Source: Hymenobacter metallicola
GTDB lineage: Bacteria > Bacteroidota > Bacteroidia > Cytophagales > Hymenobacteraceae
Assembly: GCF_004745645.1 (NCBI RefSeq)
Contig: NZ_SRMB01000001.1
Span: 1,674,001-1,738,000, forward strand
Length of the DNA stretch: 64,000 nt
Reading direction: 5' to 3'
Shown here: piece after piece, positions 24,274 to 32,725 of the stretch
Layout: each line of letters opens with the position of its first letter
How positions within the stretch are numbered: position 1 is the stretch's first letter
Made by a program: the position numbers and the translations under genes
Notes under the pieces: model-generated
The model's input: the letters and a program-made list of their open reading frames with translations, nothing else
Told to the model about the DNA's origin: nothing
Database searches by the model: none

Positions 24274-24879
24274 TCAGGCATCGGGGGCCGGCAGCTGCCA
24301 GCCGACCTTCTCAGCCCACAGGCAAGCCGCCTCATAGAGCAAGTGAAACACGGGCTCCTTCAGGTAGAGGTAGCCCGCAATGTTGTCGGGAAAGAGTTCG
24401 GCCGCGCGGACTTTGAGCAGTTCGTACTCGGTGCGGGCTACCGGGCTGGCGCGTAGGTAGTCGCGAAACAACAGGGCGTAGCGGGCGTTGAAGCGGCCAG
24501 CCTCGCGAATGTGCAGGTGAGCGGTTCGCTCGCCCGCCGGCTCCCGCATGTAGCGCTTGCGCAGCTCCGCCGAGGCTGCGGGCAGGAAGTGAAACACGTC
24601 GTAGAGCAGGGATTCGCCCTGGCGGAAGCCCGCCTGCTGCAAGGCTGGCACCAGGTCGGCCACGGCCAGCAGGTCGGGCACGGTCAGTTGCAGGTCCAGC
24701 ACGTCTTTGGCGCGCAGCCCCGGCACGGCCGTGGAGCCGATGTGGTCGATGCGCAGCACGGCGGGCCCTGCCAGGGCCCGCAGGCGGCGGGCCAGGGCCG
24801 CAAATTCCGGGGCCCACTCGGGGCGGTAGGGCACCAGCACAACGGGTTTGCGCGTATCGAAAGGATGTACGTTGGGCAT
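24274..24879 (-). CDS. GrpB family protein (UPF0157, nucleotidyltransferase fold)
   Basis: The opening MPNVHPFDTRKPVVLVPYRPE, then VLRIDHIGSTAVPGLRAKDVLDLQLTV, is the signature of GrpB/UPF0157 proteins: H-I-G-S-T-A-V-P-G-L plus the D-x-D metal pair in VLDLQL. Members are related to nucleotidyltransferases, but their reaction is unclear. The 201-residue length is slightly above the domain itself, and the C-terminus (EPVFHLLYEAACLWAEKVGW) adds a helix. The gene stands alone on the minus strand with a 36-bp gap to the next gene. Confidence 0.87.
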   Translation of the reverse strand: MPNVHPFDTRKPVVLVPYRPEWAPEFAALARRLRALAGPAVLRIDHIGSTAVPGLRAKDVLDLQLTVPDLLAVADLVPALQQAGFRQGESLLYDVFHFLPAASAELRKRYMREPAGERTAHLHIREAGRFNARYALLFRDYLRASPVARTEYELLKVRAAELFPDNIAGYLYLKEPVFHLLYEAACLWAEKVGWQLPAPDA

Positions 24880-24915
24880 TAGGTTTCCGCAAAGTCAGCC
24901 CCGAAGATATAGCCG

Positions 24916-25344
24916 CTAGGCGCTGGCTTCCATACCCGCAGCGGCTTTCGTAGGCCCAAGGGCCAACCGCCAGCTACACAAAGCCAGCACCAGGGTCAGG
25001 GGCGTAAAAACCAGGCGCTCCAGGTCGGTTTTAGCCAGCAGGTTGCCCACCGTATTCAGCGCAAAAAGGCCCGTCATCAGCCACAGCGCCACTTTGAGCA
25101 GGCCCTGATTGACGCGCAGGCGCAGCCACCCCGCCGCAACGCTCACCACGGCCAGCATCAGCAGGTTCAGGGTGATGGATACGGTTTCGAACCGGAGCAT
25201 CTGCTCGGGGCTGGTCAGCCGGCCGCCCCACACGATGCCGTACGGAATGACGCCGGAGAGTACCAGCAAGTGAAACAGCACGACCAGGCTCAGAATGACC
25301 AGGATGGCGATGGCAGCGGCGCGGGCGGAGAAGAGGTTTTTCAT
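24916..25344 (-). CDS. Integral membrane protein, four helices, unknown function
   Basis: The 142-residue product is almost all membrane: helices at about 8-30, 50-70, 80-100 and 105-128. A short polar loop, WGGRLTSPEQMLRFETVS, sits between the first two helices and is typical of small Bacteroidota membrane proteins of unknown role. No charged catalytic residues stand out. It lies between the GrpB gene and a secreted hypothetical gene on the same strand. Confidence 0.7.
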   Translation of the reverse strand: MKNLFSARAAAIAILVILSLVVLFHLLVLSGVIPYGIVWGGRLTSPEQMLRFETVSITLNLLMLAVVSVAAGWLRLRVNQGLLKVALWLMTGLFALNTVGNLLAKTDLERLVFTPLTLVLALCSWRLALGPTKAAAGMEASA

Positions 25345-25425
25345 GAGAAGGGAGTAGTGGGCCAGTAGAGCCGCCGCGCCACCCTTCGGCGCTGCTAGCG
25401 GGGGCAGTGAAGGCGGCTCTACTGG

Positions 25426-25905
25426 CTATGGTGCAGGCTTGGCCAAGGGCAAAGAAAAGCTGATACCCTTGGAGTCGGTGGTGCGCAGGTCGAGCTGGCT
25501 GGGCTGCCGCCGGGCCGCTTTGGCGGGCAGCAGCGGGGTGAGCGTACCGTCGGCCGCTACCGTGGCCACGTTCTGGTAGGCAATGAATATGTTCAGCTGG
25601 TCGCCGGTCTGGTAATAACTCAGGAAGGGTCGCAGGTCGGCTTGCGGCTTTTCGACGAGCAGAATGGGCAGTACCGGCCGGCCGTGGCGCATCAGAGTTA
25701 CTTCGGCGTGGCGAAACCGGTATTCCTGGGCCGGGCACCCGGCGTCGGGCGCTACGCGCAGCGTGGCCGCGGCCGGCAGAGCACTAGCCGTAGCGGCCAG
25801 GGGCTGGCCGTTGCGCAGCAACTGCACCACGGGCTTGGCGCAGTCAGATTGGGCGAAGGCGGCCGGGGCCAGCAACAGCAGGGGAGCCAGAAGAGCTTTG
25901 CACAT
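25426..25905 (-). CDS. Secreted hypothetical protein
   Basis: The 159-residue protein has a signal peptide MCKALLAPLLLLAPAAFAQ and is probably periplasmic or secreted. The mature part is beta-rich (QEYRFRHAEVTLMRHGRPV, LNIFIAYQNVATV) with two cysteines (SDCAKP, AGCPAQ) that could pair. The pattern resembles the 'GldM C-terminal-like' sandwiches of Bacteroidota (RFRHAEVTLMRHGRPV), but the similarity is weak and I would not name it on that basis. Confidence 0.6.
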   Translation of the reverse strand: MCKALLAPLLLLAPAAFAQSDCAKPVVQLLRNGQPLAATASALPAAATLRVAPDAGCPAQEYRFRHAEVTLMRHGRPVLPILLVEKPQADLRPFLSYYQTGDQLNIFIAYQNVATVAADGTLTPLLPAKAARRQPSQLDLRTTDSKGISFSLPLAKPAP

Positions 25906-25965
25906 AGAAATACTGGTAAATGAGCAGTGGATAAGCGCCTAACGCAGGAGCCAGGCCCGCCCGCC

Positions 25966-26295
25966 TTACGGCTGCGGGGCCGGCTGAAACCAGCGCTGGT
26001 AGGCCGGAGCCACCAGCCGCTGCCACTCCGGATGGCGCTTGAGGTAGCTGGTCACAAACGGGCACAACGGAATCAGCTGCCGCTGCTGCCGCTCGATTTC
26101 GGCCAGCACCTTTTCTACCAGGGCCGTACCCACCCCCTGCCCTTCCAGCTGCCCGGGCACTTCGGTATGAAACAGGGCCAGGGCCCCTTCCCGGTCGCCA
26201 TACTCCATAAAGGCGGTGGAATGATTCACGGTCAGCTCGAAGCGGTGGCCGCCGCTGTTGTCGATGAGGGGCAGGTCCTGGAGTTCGGGTTTCAT
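25966..26295 (-). CDS. GNAT-family N-acetyltransferase-like protein (YjdJ type)
   Basis: The 109-residue protein starting at MKPELQDLPLIDNSG is the short acetyltransferase type. The acetyl-CoA-binding turn lies in TEVPGQLEGQGVGTALVEKV (G-x2-L-E-G-Q-G-V-G), and the C-terminal CPFVTSYLKRHPEW is typical of the YjdJ-like group (arylamine or polyamine N-acetyltransferase-like, true substrate unknown). The longer frame to 26442 includes unlikely N-terminal sequence, so the start at 26295 is used. It overlaps no other gene. Confidence 0.88.
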   Translation of the reverse strand: MKPELQDLPLIDNSGGHRFELTVNHSTAFMEYGDREGALALFHTEVPGQLEGQGVGTALVEKVLAEIERQQRQLIPLCPFVTSYLKRHPEWQRLVAPAYQRWFQPAPQP

Positions 26296-26468
26296 GGCGG
26301 AAAAAGTAAAAAGGTTACTTGCCGGGCCCGGCGCGGGCCAGCGGGCTAAAGCTACCCAAGTCGGGCGGCAATCAAACCAGTCAGCCCGGAAATCCGGGGT
26401 TTTGCCCGAACTCCTGGCGGGGCGCCAAGCCTCTACCGCCACTGAAAATTTACGCGTATTATGCAGGC

Positions 26469-27488
26469 ATGAAAAACTTCCTGCTCCTGGGTGTTCTGCC
26501 CGGCCTGCTGCTCGCGCCAGCAGCTTTTGCTCAGCCCGCCAAACCCGCTGCCAAGTCCAAGGCTTCGACCACGACGGCAGCTACGGCAGCGGCCGGCAAC
26601 CCGATTTTTCCCGGCTGGTATGCCGACCCAGAAGCGGTTATCTTCGGCCAGCAGTACTGGGTGTATCCCACGTATTCGGCCCCGTTTGACCAGCAGGTGT
26701 TCATGGATGCCTTTTCCTCGCCCGATCTGGTGCACTGGACCAAGCACCCGCGCATCGTGGACACAACCAGCATCCGGTGGGCCCGGCGCGCCATGTGGGC
26801 CCCGGCGGTGGTGCAGAAAGGCAAGCAGTACTTTCTGTTTTTCGGGGCCAACGACGTGCACGAGGGCGAAGTGGGCGGCATCGGGGTAGCCGTGGCCGAC
26901 CGGCCCGAGGGGCCCTTCAAGGATTACCTGGGCAAGCCGCTGATTGGCAACATCCACAACGGGGCCCAGCCCATCGACCAGTTCGTGTTTCAGGATAAGG
27001 ACGGGCAGTATTACATGATTTACGGGGGCTGGTCGCACTGCAATATTGCCCGGCTCAAGCCCGATTTCACCGGCTTCCTCCCCTTTCCCGATGGGCAGAC
27101 GTTCAAGGAAATCACGCCCCAGAGCTACGTGGAGGGCCCCATCATGTTCCGGCGCGCGGGCAAGTACTACTTCATGTGGAGTGAGGGCGGCTGGGCCGGG
27201 CCCGACTACTCGGTGGCCTACGCCGTAGCCGATTCGCCCCTGGGTCCGTTTCAGCGGGTGGGCAAGATTCTGCAGCAGGACCCCCAAGTGGCCACCGGGG
27301 CCGGCCACCATTCCGTTATTCAGGTGCCGGGCAAGGATGAGTGGTACATTGTGTATCACCGCCGCCCCCTGGGCGAAACCGATATGAACCACCGCGTCAC
27401 CTGCATCGACCGGCTGTATTTCGACGCTCAGGGCCGCATTCAGCCCGTCAAGATTACCAAGGAAGGCGTAGCAAAACGAGGGCTGTAG
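26469..27488 (+). CDS. Glycoside hydrolase family 43-like protein
   Basis: The 339-residue secreted protein has a signal peptide (MKNFLLLGVLPGLLLAPAAFAQ) and the GH43 five-bladed propeller signs. The first blade has NPIFPGWYADPEAVIFGQQY with the catalytic-base Asp (Y-A-D-P). The middle has DQFVFQDKDGQYYMIYGGW, and SYVEGPIMFRRAGKYYFMWSEGG carries the likely acid Glu. It probably attacks arabinose- or xylose-containing side chains of plant polysaccharide. It is an orphan: no SusC/D pair is next to it. The ATG at 26469 is chosen because the signal peptide begins there. Confidence 0.9.
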   Translation: MKNFLLLGVLPGLLLAPAAFAQPAKPAAKSKASTTTAATAAAGNPIFPGWYADPEAVIFGQQYWVYPTYSAPFDQQVFMDAFSSPDLVHWTKHPRIVDTTSIRWARRAMWAPAVVQKGKQYFLFFGANDVHEGEVGGIGVAVADRPEGPFKDYLGKPLIGNIHNGAQPIDQFVFQDKDGQYYMIYGGWSHCNIARLKPDFTGFLPFPDGQTFKEITPQSYVEGPIMFRRAGKYYFMWSEGGWAGPDYSVAYAVADSPLGPFQRVGKILQQDPQVATGAGHHSVIQVPGKDEWYIVYHRRPLGETDMNHRVTCIDRLYFDAQGRIQPVKITKEGVAKRGL

Positions 27489-27516
27489 CAGGAACAGAGA
27501 GGGGCACCCAGTTAAT

Positions 27517-27966
27517 TCAGAAGTCCGGGTCTGCAGTAGGAAGATGCTGCTCGATGAAGTCGGCAAACGAGTCGGCCAGCGTGTCTTCTTCGTGGCTATC
27601 GTGGTAATACACCCGGATTCTGCCGGCGGGGTCCAGGATAACCGGGTCGCCACTGCCCGTCAGGGCTAGGACGCAGCTTTGCGCCAGGATGGGCCAGCGG
27701 GCCTCTGCGGCATAGGCCTGCCGGAACTCCAGGGTAAGTTGGATGACGGTGGTATCGGGCAGCATCGGGCCGGGGTTGAACCCGTACACGGGCACGCCCA
27801 CGTAGCTGGCGCCGAACAGGGACAGAAACTCCCGGTAGTCCGGATCGAGTTGGAGCTGCAGTTGGGCTTCGGCTTCAGCCAATTGTTCGGGCGTGGCCGG
27901 CGTGCCCGCAAACAGCTCGTTTTTCGCCAGAAAAGCCTTGATCCGGTGCAGGAGGTCCTGTTGCAT
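27517..27966 (-). CDS. SMI1/KNR4 family (SUKH) protein
   Basis: The 149-residue protein fits the SMI1/KNR4 (SUKH-1) fold. The opening helix pair is ATPEQLAEAEAQLQLQLDPDY, followed by FLSLFGASYVGVPVYGF and the acidic C-terminal half (DPVILDPAGRIRVYYHDSHEE, LADSFADFIEQHL). SUKH proteins often serve as immunity proteins for polymorphic toxins, yet no toxin gene is visible nearby. It may also be a general protein-binding domain. It sits alone between the GH43 gene and the ion channel gene. Confidence 0.85.
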   Translation of the reverse strand: MQQDLLHRIKAFLAKNELFAGTPATPEQLAEAEAQLQLQLDPDYREFLSLFGASYVGVPVYGFNPGPMLPDTTVIQLTLEFRQAYAAEARWPILAQSCVLALTGSGDPVILDPAGRIRVYYHDSHEEDTLADSFADFIEQHLPTADPDF

Positions 27967-28111
27967 ACGACCTGAAAGATACGGGCGCTACCGGCTATAA
28001 GTGACAGCAAGCGTTGCGGCGGGTAGCGGGCTGAATTGGCTGGCAACGCAGCTTCTGCGTAAGCAGGGCGATACCAGGGCCGGCTGTGGTACCGGCCGGC
28101 ACCGCTTTCCT

Positions 28112-28942
28112 ATGGATATTCGTCCCAGCGCCACCGCTTCTTCCTGGCGGCAAAAGGCTTACCGCGTTATTTTTGAATCGGACACCCGGGCCGGGCAGCT
28201 CTTCGATATTGCCCTGCTCGTGGCTATTGTGCTGAGCGTGGTGGCCGTGATGCTGGAAAGCGTGACCAGTATCAACGCCCGCTACGGGCCGGCGCTGCGG
28301 GCAGTGGAATGGTTTTTCACCGGGCTGTTCCTGGTGGAATACCTAATGCGCCTGCTGGTGGTGCGCCGCCCCCTGAACTATGCCCTGAGCTGGCTGGGCA
28401 TCATCGACTTTCTGGCCATCGTGCCCACGCTGGCGGCCCTGGTGCTGGCCGGCAGCCGCTACCTGCTCGTGATTCGGACGCTGCGGCTGCTGCGGGTGTT
28501 TCGCATCTTCAAGCTGGGCCAGTTTATTGGCGAGGGCGAGTTTATCCTGAGCGCCCTGCGGGCCAGCCGCTTCAAGATTCTGGTGTTCCTGAGCTCGGTC
28601 ATCACGCTGGCCGTGGTGGTGGGCACGCTGATGTACGTGGTGGAAGGCGGCCAGAACGGCTTTACCAGCATCCCAAAAAGCATTTACTGGGCCATCGTGA
28701 CGATGACAACCGTCGGCTACGGCGACATTTCCCCGGCCACGGTATTAGGCCAGACCCTGGCCTCGGTCTTGATGATTATGGGCTACGCCATTATTGCCGT
28801 GCCCACCGGCATCGTCTCGGCCCAGATGGCCCAGCCCGCCGCCGGCCGCCCCGCCTACAAGCAGGCCGTGTGCCACGTGTGCCAGGCCCAGGGCCACCGC
28901 GACGACGCCGAGTACTGCTGGCGCTGCGGGGAGAAGCTGTAG
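28112..28942 (+). CDS. Voltage-gated potassium channel with C-terminal zinc ribbon
   Basis: The 276-residue protein has six membrane helices. The voltage sensor S4 carries regularly spaced arginines (RYLLVIRTLRLLRVFRIFK, Arg 117, 122, 125, 128, 131). The pore has the selectivity filter TVGYGD at 200-205. After the last helix comes a tail with C254-x2-C257 and C269-x2-C272 (CHVCQAQ...YCWRCGEKL), which should bind zinc. The channel is homotetrameric and conducts K+. The ATG at 28112 precedes a soluble N-terminal part. The zinc-ribbon tail is unusual and may tie gating to metal or redox state. Confidence 0.92.
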   Translation: MDIRPSATASSWRQKAYRVIFESDTRAGQLFDIALLVAIVLSVVAVMLESVTSINARYGPALRAVEWFFTGLFLVEYLMRLLVVRRPLNYALSWLGIIDFLAIVPTLAALVLAGSRYLLVIRTLRLLRVFRIFKLGQFIGEGEFILSALRASRFKILVFLSSVITLAVVVGTLMYVVEGGQNGFTSIPKSIYWAIVTMTTVGYGDISPATVLGQTLASVLMIMGYAIIAVPTGIVSAQMAQPAAGRPAYKQAVCHVCQAQGHRDDAEYCWRCGEKL

Positions 28943-28952
28943 GAAGGAAAAG

Positions 28953-28987
28953 AAAAGCGCCGTCCCAGAGTCTGGGGCGGCGCTTTT
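28953..28987. terminator. Bidirectional terminator after the potassium channel
   Basis: The stem AAAAGCGCCG / CGGCGCTTTT has a loop that itself pairs (CCCAGAGTCTGGG). It lies between the channel gene and the convergent small gene at 29005. Confidence 0.8.
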
Positions 28988-29004
28988 CGCGTTTAGAAAG
29001 CCGC

Positions 29005-29229
29005 TTAGCGTTTCCACTGCGTGCGCCGGAACCGTTTCCAGCTCCGCTCCCGCTTGTGCAGGGTGGCGTTGTCGGTTTCGGGGCCGTGCGGAAAGCAGAC
29101 GGCGCAGCCACGGGCATTGCCAAAAATGACGCGCGACACCTGCACGTTGGAAAACTTGGCGGGGAAGGCCACAAAAGAACCTTCTTCCACGGTGCCAAAG
29201 GCTTGCTGGAGTTGTTTAACTCGTTTCAT
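29005..29229 (-). CDS. Small basic hypothetical protein
   Basis: The 74-residue product begins MKRVKQLQQAFGTVEEGSF and has an FVAFPAKFSNVQVSRVIFGN strand pair, an ARGCAVCFPHG loop with a C-x2-C, and a strongly basic C-terminus (RERSWKRFRRTQWKR). The basic tail suggests RNA or DNA contact, perhaps at the ribosome. The frame is free of overlap, and a TAATTTGC element (29281-29288, minus strand) lies about 52 bases upstream of the start. I do not know a family. Confidence 0.6.
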   Translation of the reverse strand: MKRVKQLQQAFGTVEEGSFVAFPAKFSNVQVSRVIFGNARGCAVCFPHGPETDNATLHKRERSWKRFRRTQWKR

Positions 29230-29402
29230 GGGGCTTTGAGTTGGTACTCAAAGCGGGCAGCCCTTGGCAAAGACGGGTAAGCAAATTATCGAATAGGAAC
29301 CGCACGTTCCGCGGCCGGCCGAAGATACGTAAACGACCGGACCACAACACGCAGCGGCTGCGGAACCGTTGGTCACAAGCTCGCGGTAGTAAGAAACCAA
29401 AA

Positions 29403-29502
29403 AGAACGTCCTGCTGAGCCCCGCGAAGCATCTCTTCTGCAGCAGTAACTAGGATTTACCATTGCACGCGAGATGCTTCGACTGCGCTCAGCAGGACGTT
29501 CT
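29403..29502. repeat. REP-like palindromic repeat, copy A
   Basis: The arms AGAACGTCCTGCTGAG and CTCAGCAGGACGTTCT are fully complementary, and inside them GCGAAGCATCTC pairs with GAGATGCTTCG. The same arm words recur at 32,726 and 33,699. The 320-bp gap 29230-29549 contains this repeat and nothing else that I can identify as a gene. Confidence 0.8.
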
Positions 29503-29549
29503 ACGTAGGCTCTAAGCCTTGTTCAGCCGGTAGTGCGGGCCGGTAGCGG

Positions 29550-30278
29550 CTACTTCAGCTTGATGCCCTGGGCCTGCATGGCCTGCTCCGCCTTGGCCTG
29601 GTTGGCCAGGAACTCGGCGTGCTGCTCGGGCGTGCGCTCAGTGCCGAGGCTGGCCAGGTGCTGCTGCACCTGGTCGGCGGGCAGGTCGTTGCAGTAGATG
29701 GGGCCGCCGGGCTGCTGCCGCCACGATTCGCGCATGGTGCCGCCGTCGAGGGCGTCGAAGCCGAGCTCTTCCACCAGCTGCATTACTTTCTGCTTGGCAG
29801 CGGCGTCGTCACTAGCCACGGGCAGGGCTATGCGGCCGGGGGTGCCGGCGGGCTTGCCGTTGTTTTCGAGGTGGGCGGCGAAGATGTTGTTGAACACCTT
29901 TACCACGGGGCGGCCCAGGTGCTGCTGCACCCAGCCGCTTTCGGTCAGGTCGCCGGTTTCGAGCTCCGGAATCTGCCCGTCGCGCAGCAGGGGGTAATAG
30001 TTGCTGGTATCAATGATGGGCACCTCGGCCGGCACGTCGGCGAAGAGGTCCCGGGGCAGGTCGGGGATTTTTTCCAGCGGAATGGTTACGACGATAAAGT
30101 CGGTGCCGCGCTGGGCCGCTTCCTGGGCCGTAACGGGCGTAGCGCCGGTTTTCTGGGCCACATCCTGCAGGGTTTCGGGGCCGCGGGAGTTGGCAATGTA
30201 TACGGTGTAGCCGAGGCTGGTGAGCCGCACGGCCAAGGCGCTGCCGATGTAGCCGGCGCCGATGATTCCGATGTTCAT
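29550..30278 (-). CDS. NAD(P)-binding F420-reductase-like (NADP oxidoreductase) protein
   Basis: The 242-residue protein begins with the Rossmann motif MNIGIIGAGYIGSALAVRL, followed by the second-strand SRGPETLQ (S-R-G: NADP-type). It has the coenzyme-F420-dependent NADP reductase layout: TGATPVTAQEAAQ, DFIVVTIPLEKIPDL, PIIDTSNYYPLL and VKVFNNIFAAHL. Most bacteria with such genes lack F420, so members outside archaea and actinobacteria probably reduce another substrate. The gene stands alone. The ATG at 30278 is supported by the motif position, as the upstream frame lacks it. Confidence 0.85.
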   Translation of the reverse strand: MNIGIIGAGYIGSALAVRLTSLGYTVYIANSRGPETLQDVAQKTGATPVTAQEAAQRGTDFIVVTIPLEKIPDLPRDLFADVPAEVPIIDTSNYYPLLRDGQIPELETGDLTESGWVQQHLGRPVVKVFNNIFAAHLENNGKPAGTPGRIALPVASDDAAAKQKVMQLVEELGFDALDGGTMRESWRQQPGGPIYCNDLPADQVQQHLASLGTERTPEQHAEFLANQAKAEQAMQAQGIKLK

Positions 30279-30616
30279 GGTCGGGAAGGTTTGCGTGGTT
30301 TGTGCCTCGGCAACGTGCCGATGCAGGTAGGTTAACCGCGGAAGCGGCGTTTTGCTTTTTTCGCCGGTAAGTTGCCGGGACAAGCAGTCTAGTTTTTTTG
30401 AGCGGCTTGCGGCCAGATGGGACGTGGGGGCCTCCCCTGCCCGGCCAGTAAGGCCCAGACTACCTGCCCGCGCTAGTTTAGAGACGCTAATCAAGCTGGA
30501 GCATACCGACTGCGGGCTGGTGGCTCCCCCTTTTTACCGGCAAAAAATATGTCTTACGGTTGAGAACGTACCAAAAATGACCCCGTAAGCCCTAAGACAC
30601 CAAACACGAATGGGTT
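30279..30616. other. 338-bp intergenic region between divergent genes
   Basis: No gene or clear repeat is seen. It must hold the divergent promoters of the F420-reductase-like gene (-) and of the SRPBCC gene (+). A few TTTG and poly-T stretches are present, but no consensus-spaced pair stands out. The part nearest 30,500-30,600 is more AT-rich. Confidence 0.5.
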
Positions 30617-31384
30617 ATGGCTGCAACGAAACGTTCTTCCCGCGCCGCAACGTCGGCCGGGTACCACCCCCGCACGCCCGCTACGGGCACCTCCCACGTG
30701 AATGTGGGCCCGGCGGAGCGGGTGGTTTCGGCCCTGGCCGGGGCGGCGCTGGCCTACGCGGGCGCGCAGCGCAAATCGAAGGCGGGCGGAGTGGCGCTGG
30801 CCGCGCTGGGCACCAGCCTGGCCCTGCGGGGCGCCACGGGGGTTTGCCCGGTCAACGGCCTGTTCGGGCGCAACTCGGCGACTAGGCAGCCCGCGCCCAT
30901 CGAAATCAAGGAAACCTTCACCGTGTACCGGGACCTCAGCCAGGTGTACGGCTACTGGCGGCGGTTCGAAAACCTGCCGACCTTCATGGAGCACCTCGAA
31001 AGCGTGGAGGAGCTGGATGAGCGCCGCTCGCACTGGGTGGCGCGGATTCCCGGCGGCCTGGGCACGGTAGCCTGGGATTCGGAAATCACGCGAGACGAGC
31101 CCAATCGGCTGATTGCCTACCAGTCGCTGCCCGGCTCCCAGGTCGACCAGTCGGGGGAGGTGCGGTTTCGGCAGGCCGAGGGCAACAAGGGCACGGAGCT
31201 GCAGGTCGTTCTGCACTACCGGGCGCCGCTCGGGAAGCTGGGCAAGGGCGTGGCCAAGCTGCTGAACCCGGCCCTGGCCGAGCTGATTCGCAGCGACATC
31301 CGCCGCTTCAAGATGATGATGGAAACCGGCGAAGTGCCGACCATCGAAGGCCAGCCCTCGGGCCGCGGGCACGACCAAGGTTAG
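30617..31384 (+). CDS. DUF2892-SRPBCC fusion protein
   Basis: The N-terminal 100 residues contain the YgaP/DUF2892-like two-helix membrane element: PAERVVSALAGAALAYAG, then a second hydrophobic segment VALAALGTSLALRGATGV and CPVNGLFG. From about residue 95 a START/SRPBCC fold begins (IEIKETFTVYRDLSQVYGYW) and ends in TELQVVLHYRAPLGK and the long helix AELIRSDIRRFKMMMETGE. SRPBCC domains bind hydrophobic ligands. The zinc alcohol dehydrogenase gene follows after 44 bp, and this pairing is common in soil bacteria; the joint function is not known. Confidence 0.86.
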   Translation: MAATKRSSRAATSAGYHPRTPATGTSHVNVGPAERVVSALAGAALAYAGAQRKSKAGGVALAALGTSLALRGATGVCPVNGLFGRNSATRQPAPIEIKETFTVYRDLSQVYGYWRRFENLPTFMEHLESVEELDERRSHWVARIPGGLGTVAWDSEITRDEPNRLIAYQSLPGSQVDQSGEVRFRQAEGNKGTELQVVLHYRAPLGKLGKGVAKLLNPALAELIRSDIRRFKMMMETGEVPTIEGQPSGRGHDQG

Positions 31385-31428
31385 GTCGCTCCGCGTCATA
31401 TCGTCACCCCATTCAACCCCTTCCGACT

Positions 31429-32598
31429 ATGAAAGCACTCTGCTGGGTAGGCACCAACAAACTAAGCGTGGAGCGAATCCCCGACCCGGAAATCCTGAAC
31501 CCGCACGACGCCATTGTCCGGGTGGGCCTCTCGTCGGTCTGCGGCTCCGACCTGCACCTGCTCGACGGCTACGTGCCCACCATGCGCGAGGGCGACGTCA
31601 TCGGCCACGAGTTTATGGGCGAAGTGGTGGAAGTCGGCCCCGCGCTGAAAAAGATGAAGCGCGGCGACCGGGTGGTCGTCGGGTCGGTGGTGGCCTGCGG
31701 CGGCTGCTGGTTCTGCGACACGGGCCAGTACTCGCTCTGCGACAACGGCAACGCCCACGCCGCCGTGGCCGAAAAGGCGCTGGGCTATCCGCCGGCCGGG
31801 ATTTTTGGCTACTCCCACGCCTTCGGCGGCTACTCCGGCTCCCACGCGCAGTACATTCGGGTGCCCTTCGCCGAAACCGGCAGCTTTATCATTCCCGACG
31901 GCGTGCGCGACGAAAGCGCCCTGTTCTGCTCCGATGCCTTTCCCACCGGCTTCATGGCGGCGGATATGTGCGGCATCGAGCCCGGCGACATCGTGGCCGT
32001 GTGGGGGGCCGGCGGCGTGGGGCAAATGGCCATGCAATCGGCCTACCTGCTCGGCGCCTCCCGCGTTATTGCCATCGACCGGTTTCCCGAGCGCCTCGCC
32101 CTGGCCCGCCAGCACGCCCGCGCCGAAACGCTCAACTACGAGGAGGTGGACGTGCTGGAAGCGCTGAAGGAAATGACCGGGGGCCGCGGCCCCGACCGCT
32201 GCATCGACGCCGTGGGCATGGAGGCCCACACCCCGGGCGCCGAGCACTACTACGACCTGGTGAAGCAGCAGCTCCGCATTGAAACCGACCGGCCCGCCGT
32301 GCTGCGCCAGGCCATCATGGCCTGCCGCAAAGGGGGCACGCTCAGCATCGTGGGCGTCTACGGCGGCCTGATCGACAAATTCCCGATGGGCGTGGCCATG
32401 AACAAGGGCCTGACCTTCCGCATGGGCCAGATGCACGCCCAGAAATACATTCCGCGCTTGCTCGATTACGTGCAGGCCGGCGCCGTCGACCCGGCGTACA
32501 TGCTCACCCACCGCTGGCCCCTGGAGCGCGGCCCCGAGGGCTACGACATGTTCAAGCACAAAACCGACAAGTGCGTCCGCGTGGCGTTTCAGCCCTGA
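31429..32598 (+). CDS. Zinc-dependent alcohol dehydrogenase (formaldehyde-dehydrogenase-like)
   Basis: The 389-residue MDR enzyme has catalytic-zinc residues in SSVCGSDLHLLDG and GHEFMGEVVEVG. The structural zinc site is the four-cysteine loop CGGCWFCDTGQYSLC, and the NAD-binding motif is G-A-G-G-V-G (VAVWGAGGVGQMAMQSA). The insertion ICSHAF-like region (FGYSHAFGGYSGSHAQYIRV) matches the glutathione-independent formaldehyde-dehydrogenase type. It likely oxidises an aldehyde or alcohol with NAD. It forms an operon with the DUF2892-SRPBCC gene upstream, and a terminator follows. Confidence 0.9.
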   Translation: MKALCWVGTNKLSVERIPDPEILNPHDAIVRVGLSSVCGSDLHLLDGYVPTMREGDVIGHEFMGEVVEVGPALKKMKRGDRVVVGSVVACGGCWFCDTGQYSLCDNGNAHAAVAEKALGYPPAGIFGYSHAFGGYSGSHAQYIRVPFAETGSFIIPDGVRDESALFCSDAFPTGFMAADMCGIEPGDIVAVWGAGGVGQMAMQSAYLLGASRVIAIDRFPERLALARQHARAETLNYEEVDVLEALKEMTGGRGPDRCIDAVGMEAHTPGAEHYYDLVKQQLRIETDRPAVLRQAIMACRKGGTLSIVGVYGGLIDKFPMGVAMNKGLTFRMGQMHAQKYIPRLLDYVQAGAVDPAYMLTHRWPLERGPEGYDMFKHKTDKCVRVAFQP

Positions 32599-32610
32599 GG
32601 GTTGTTTGCT

Positions 32611-32655
32611 CCAACGAAAAAGGGAAGCTGGTTAGCTTCCCTTTTTCGTTGGAGC
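32611..32655 (+). terminator. Terminator after the zinc alcohol dehydrogenase
   Basis: The long stem CCAACGAAAAAGGGAAGC / GCTTCCCTTTTTCGTTGG has a six-base loop; the T-rich arm serves as the U-tract. Confidence 0.8.
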
Positions 32656-32725
32656 CGCTTACGTAAGGCGACGTAGTCAGCACGGATGTAGTATCGACTA
32701 GGGTGCGTGAACAGTGAGCAAAAAA

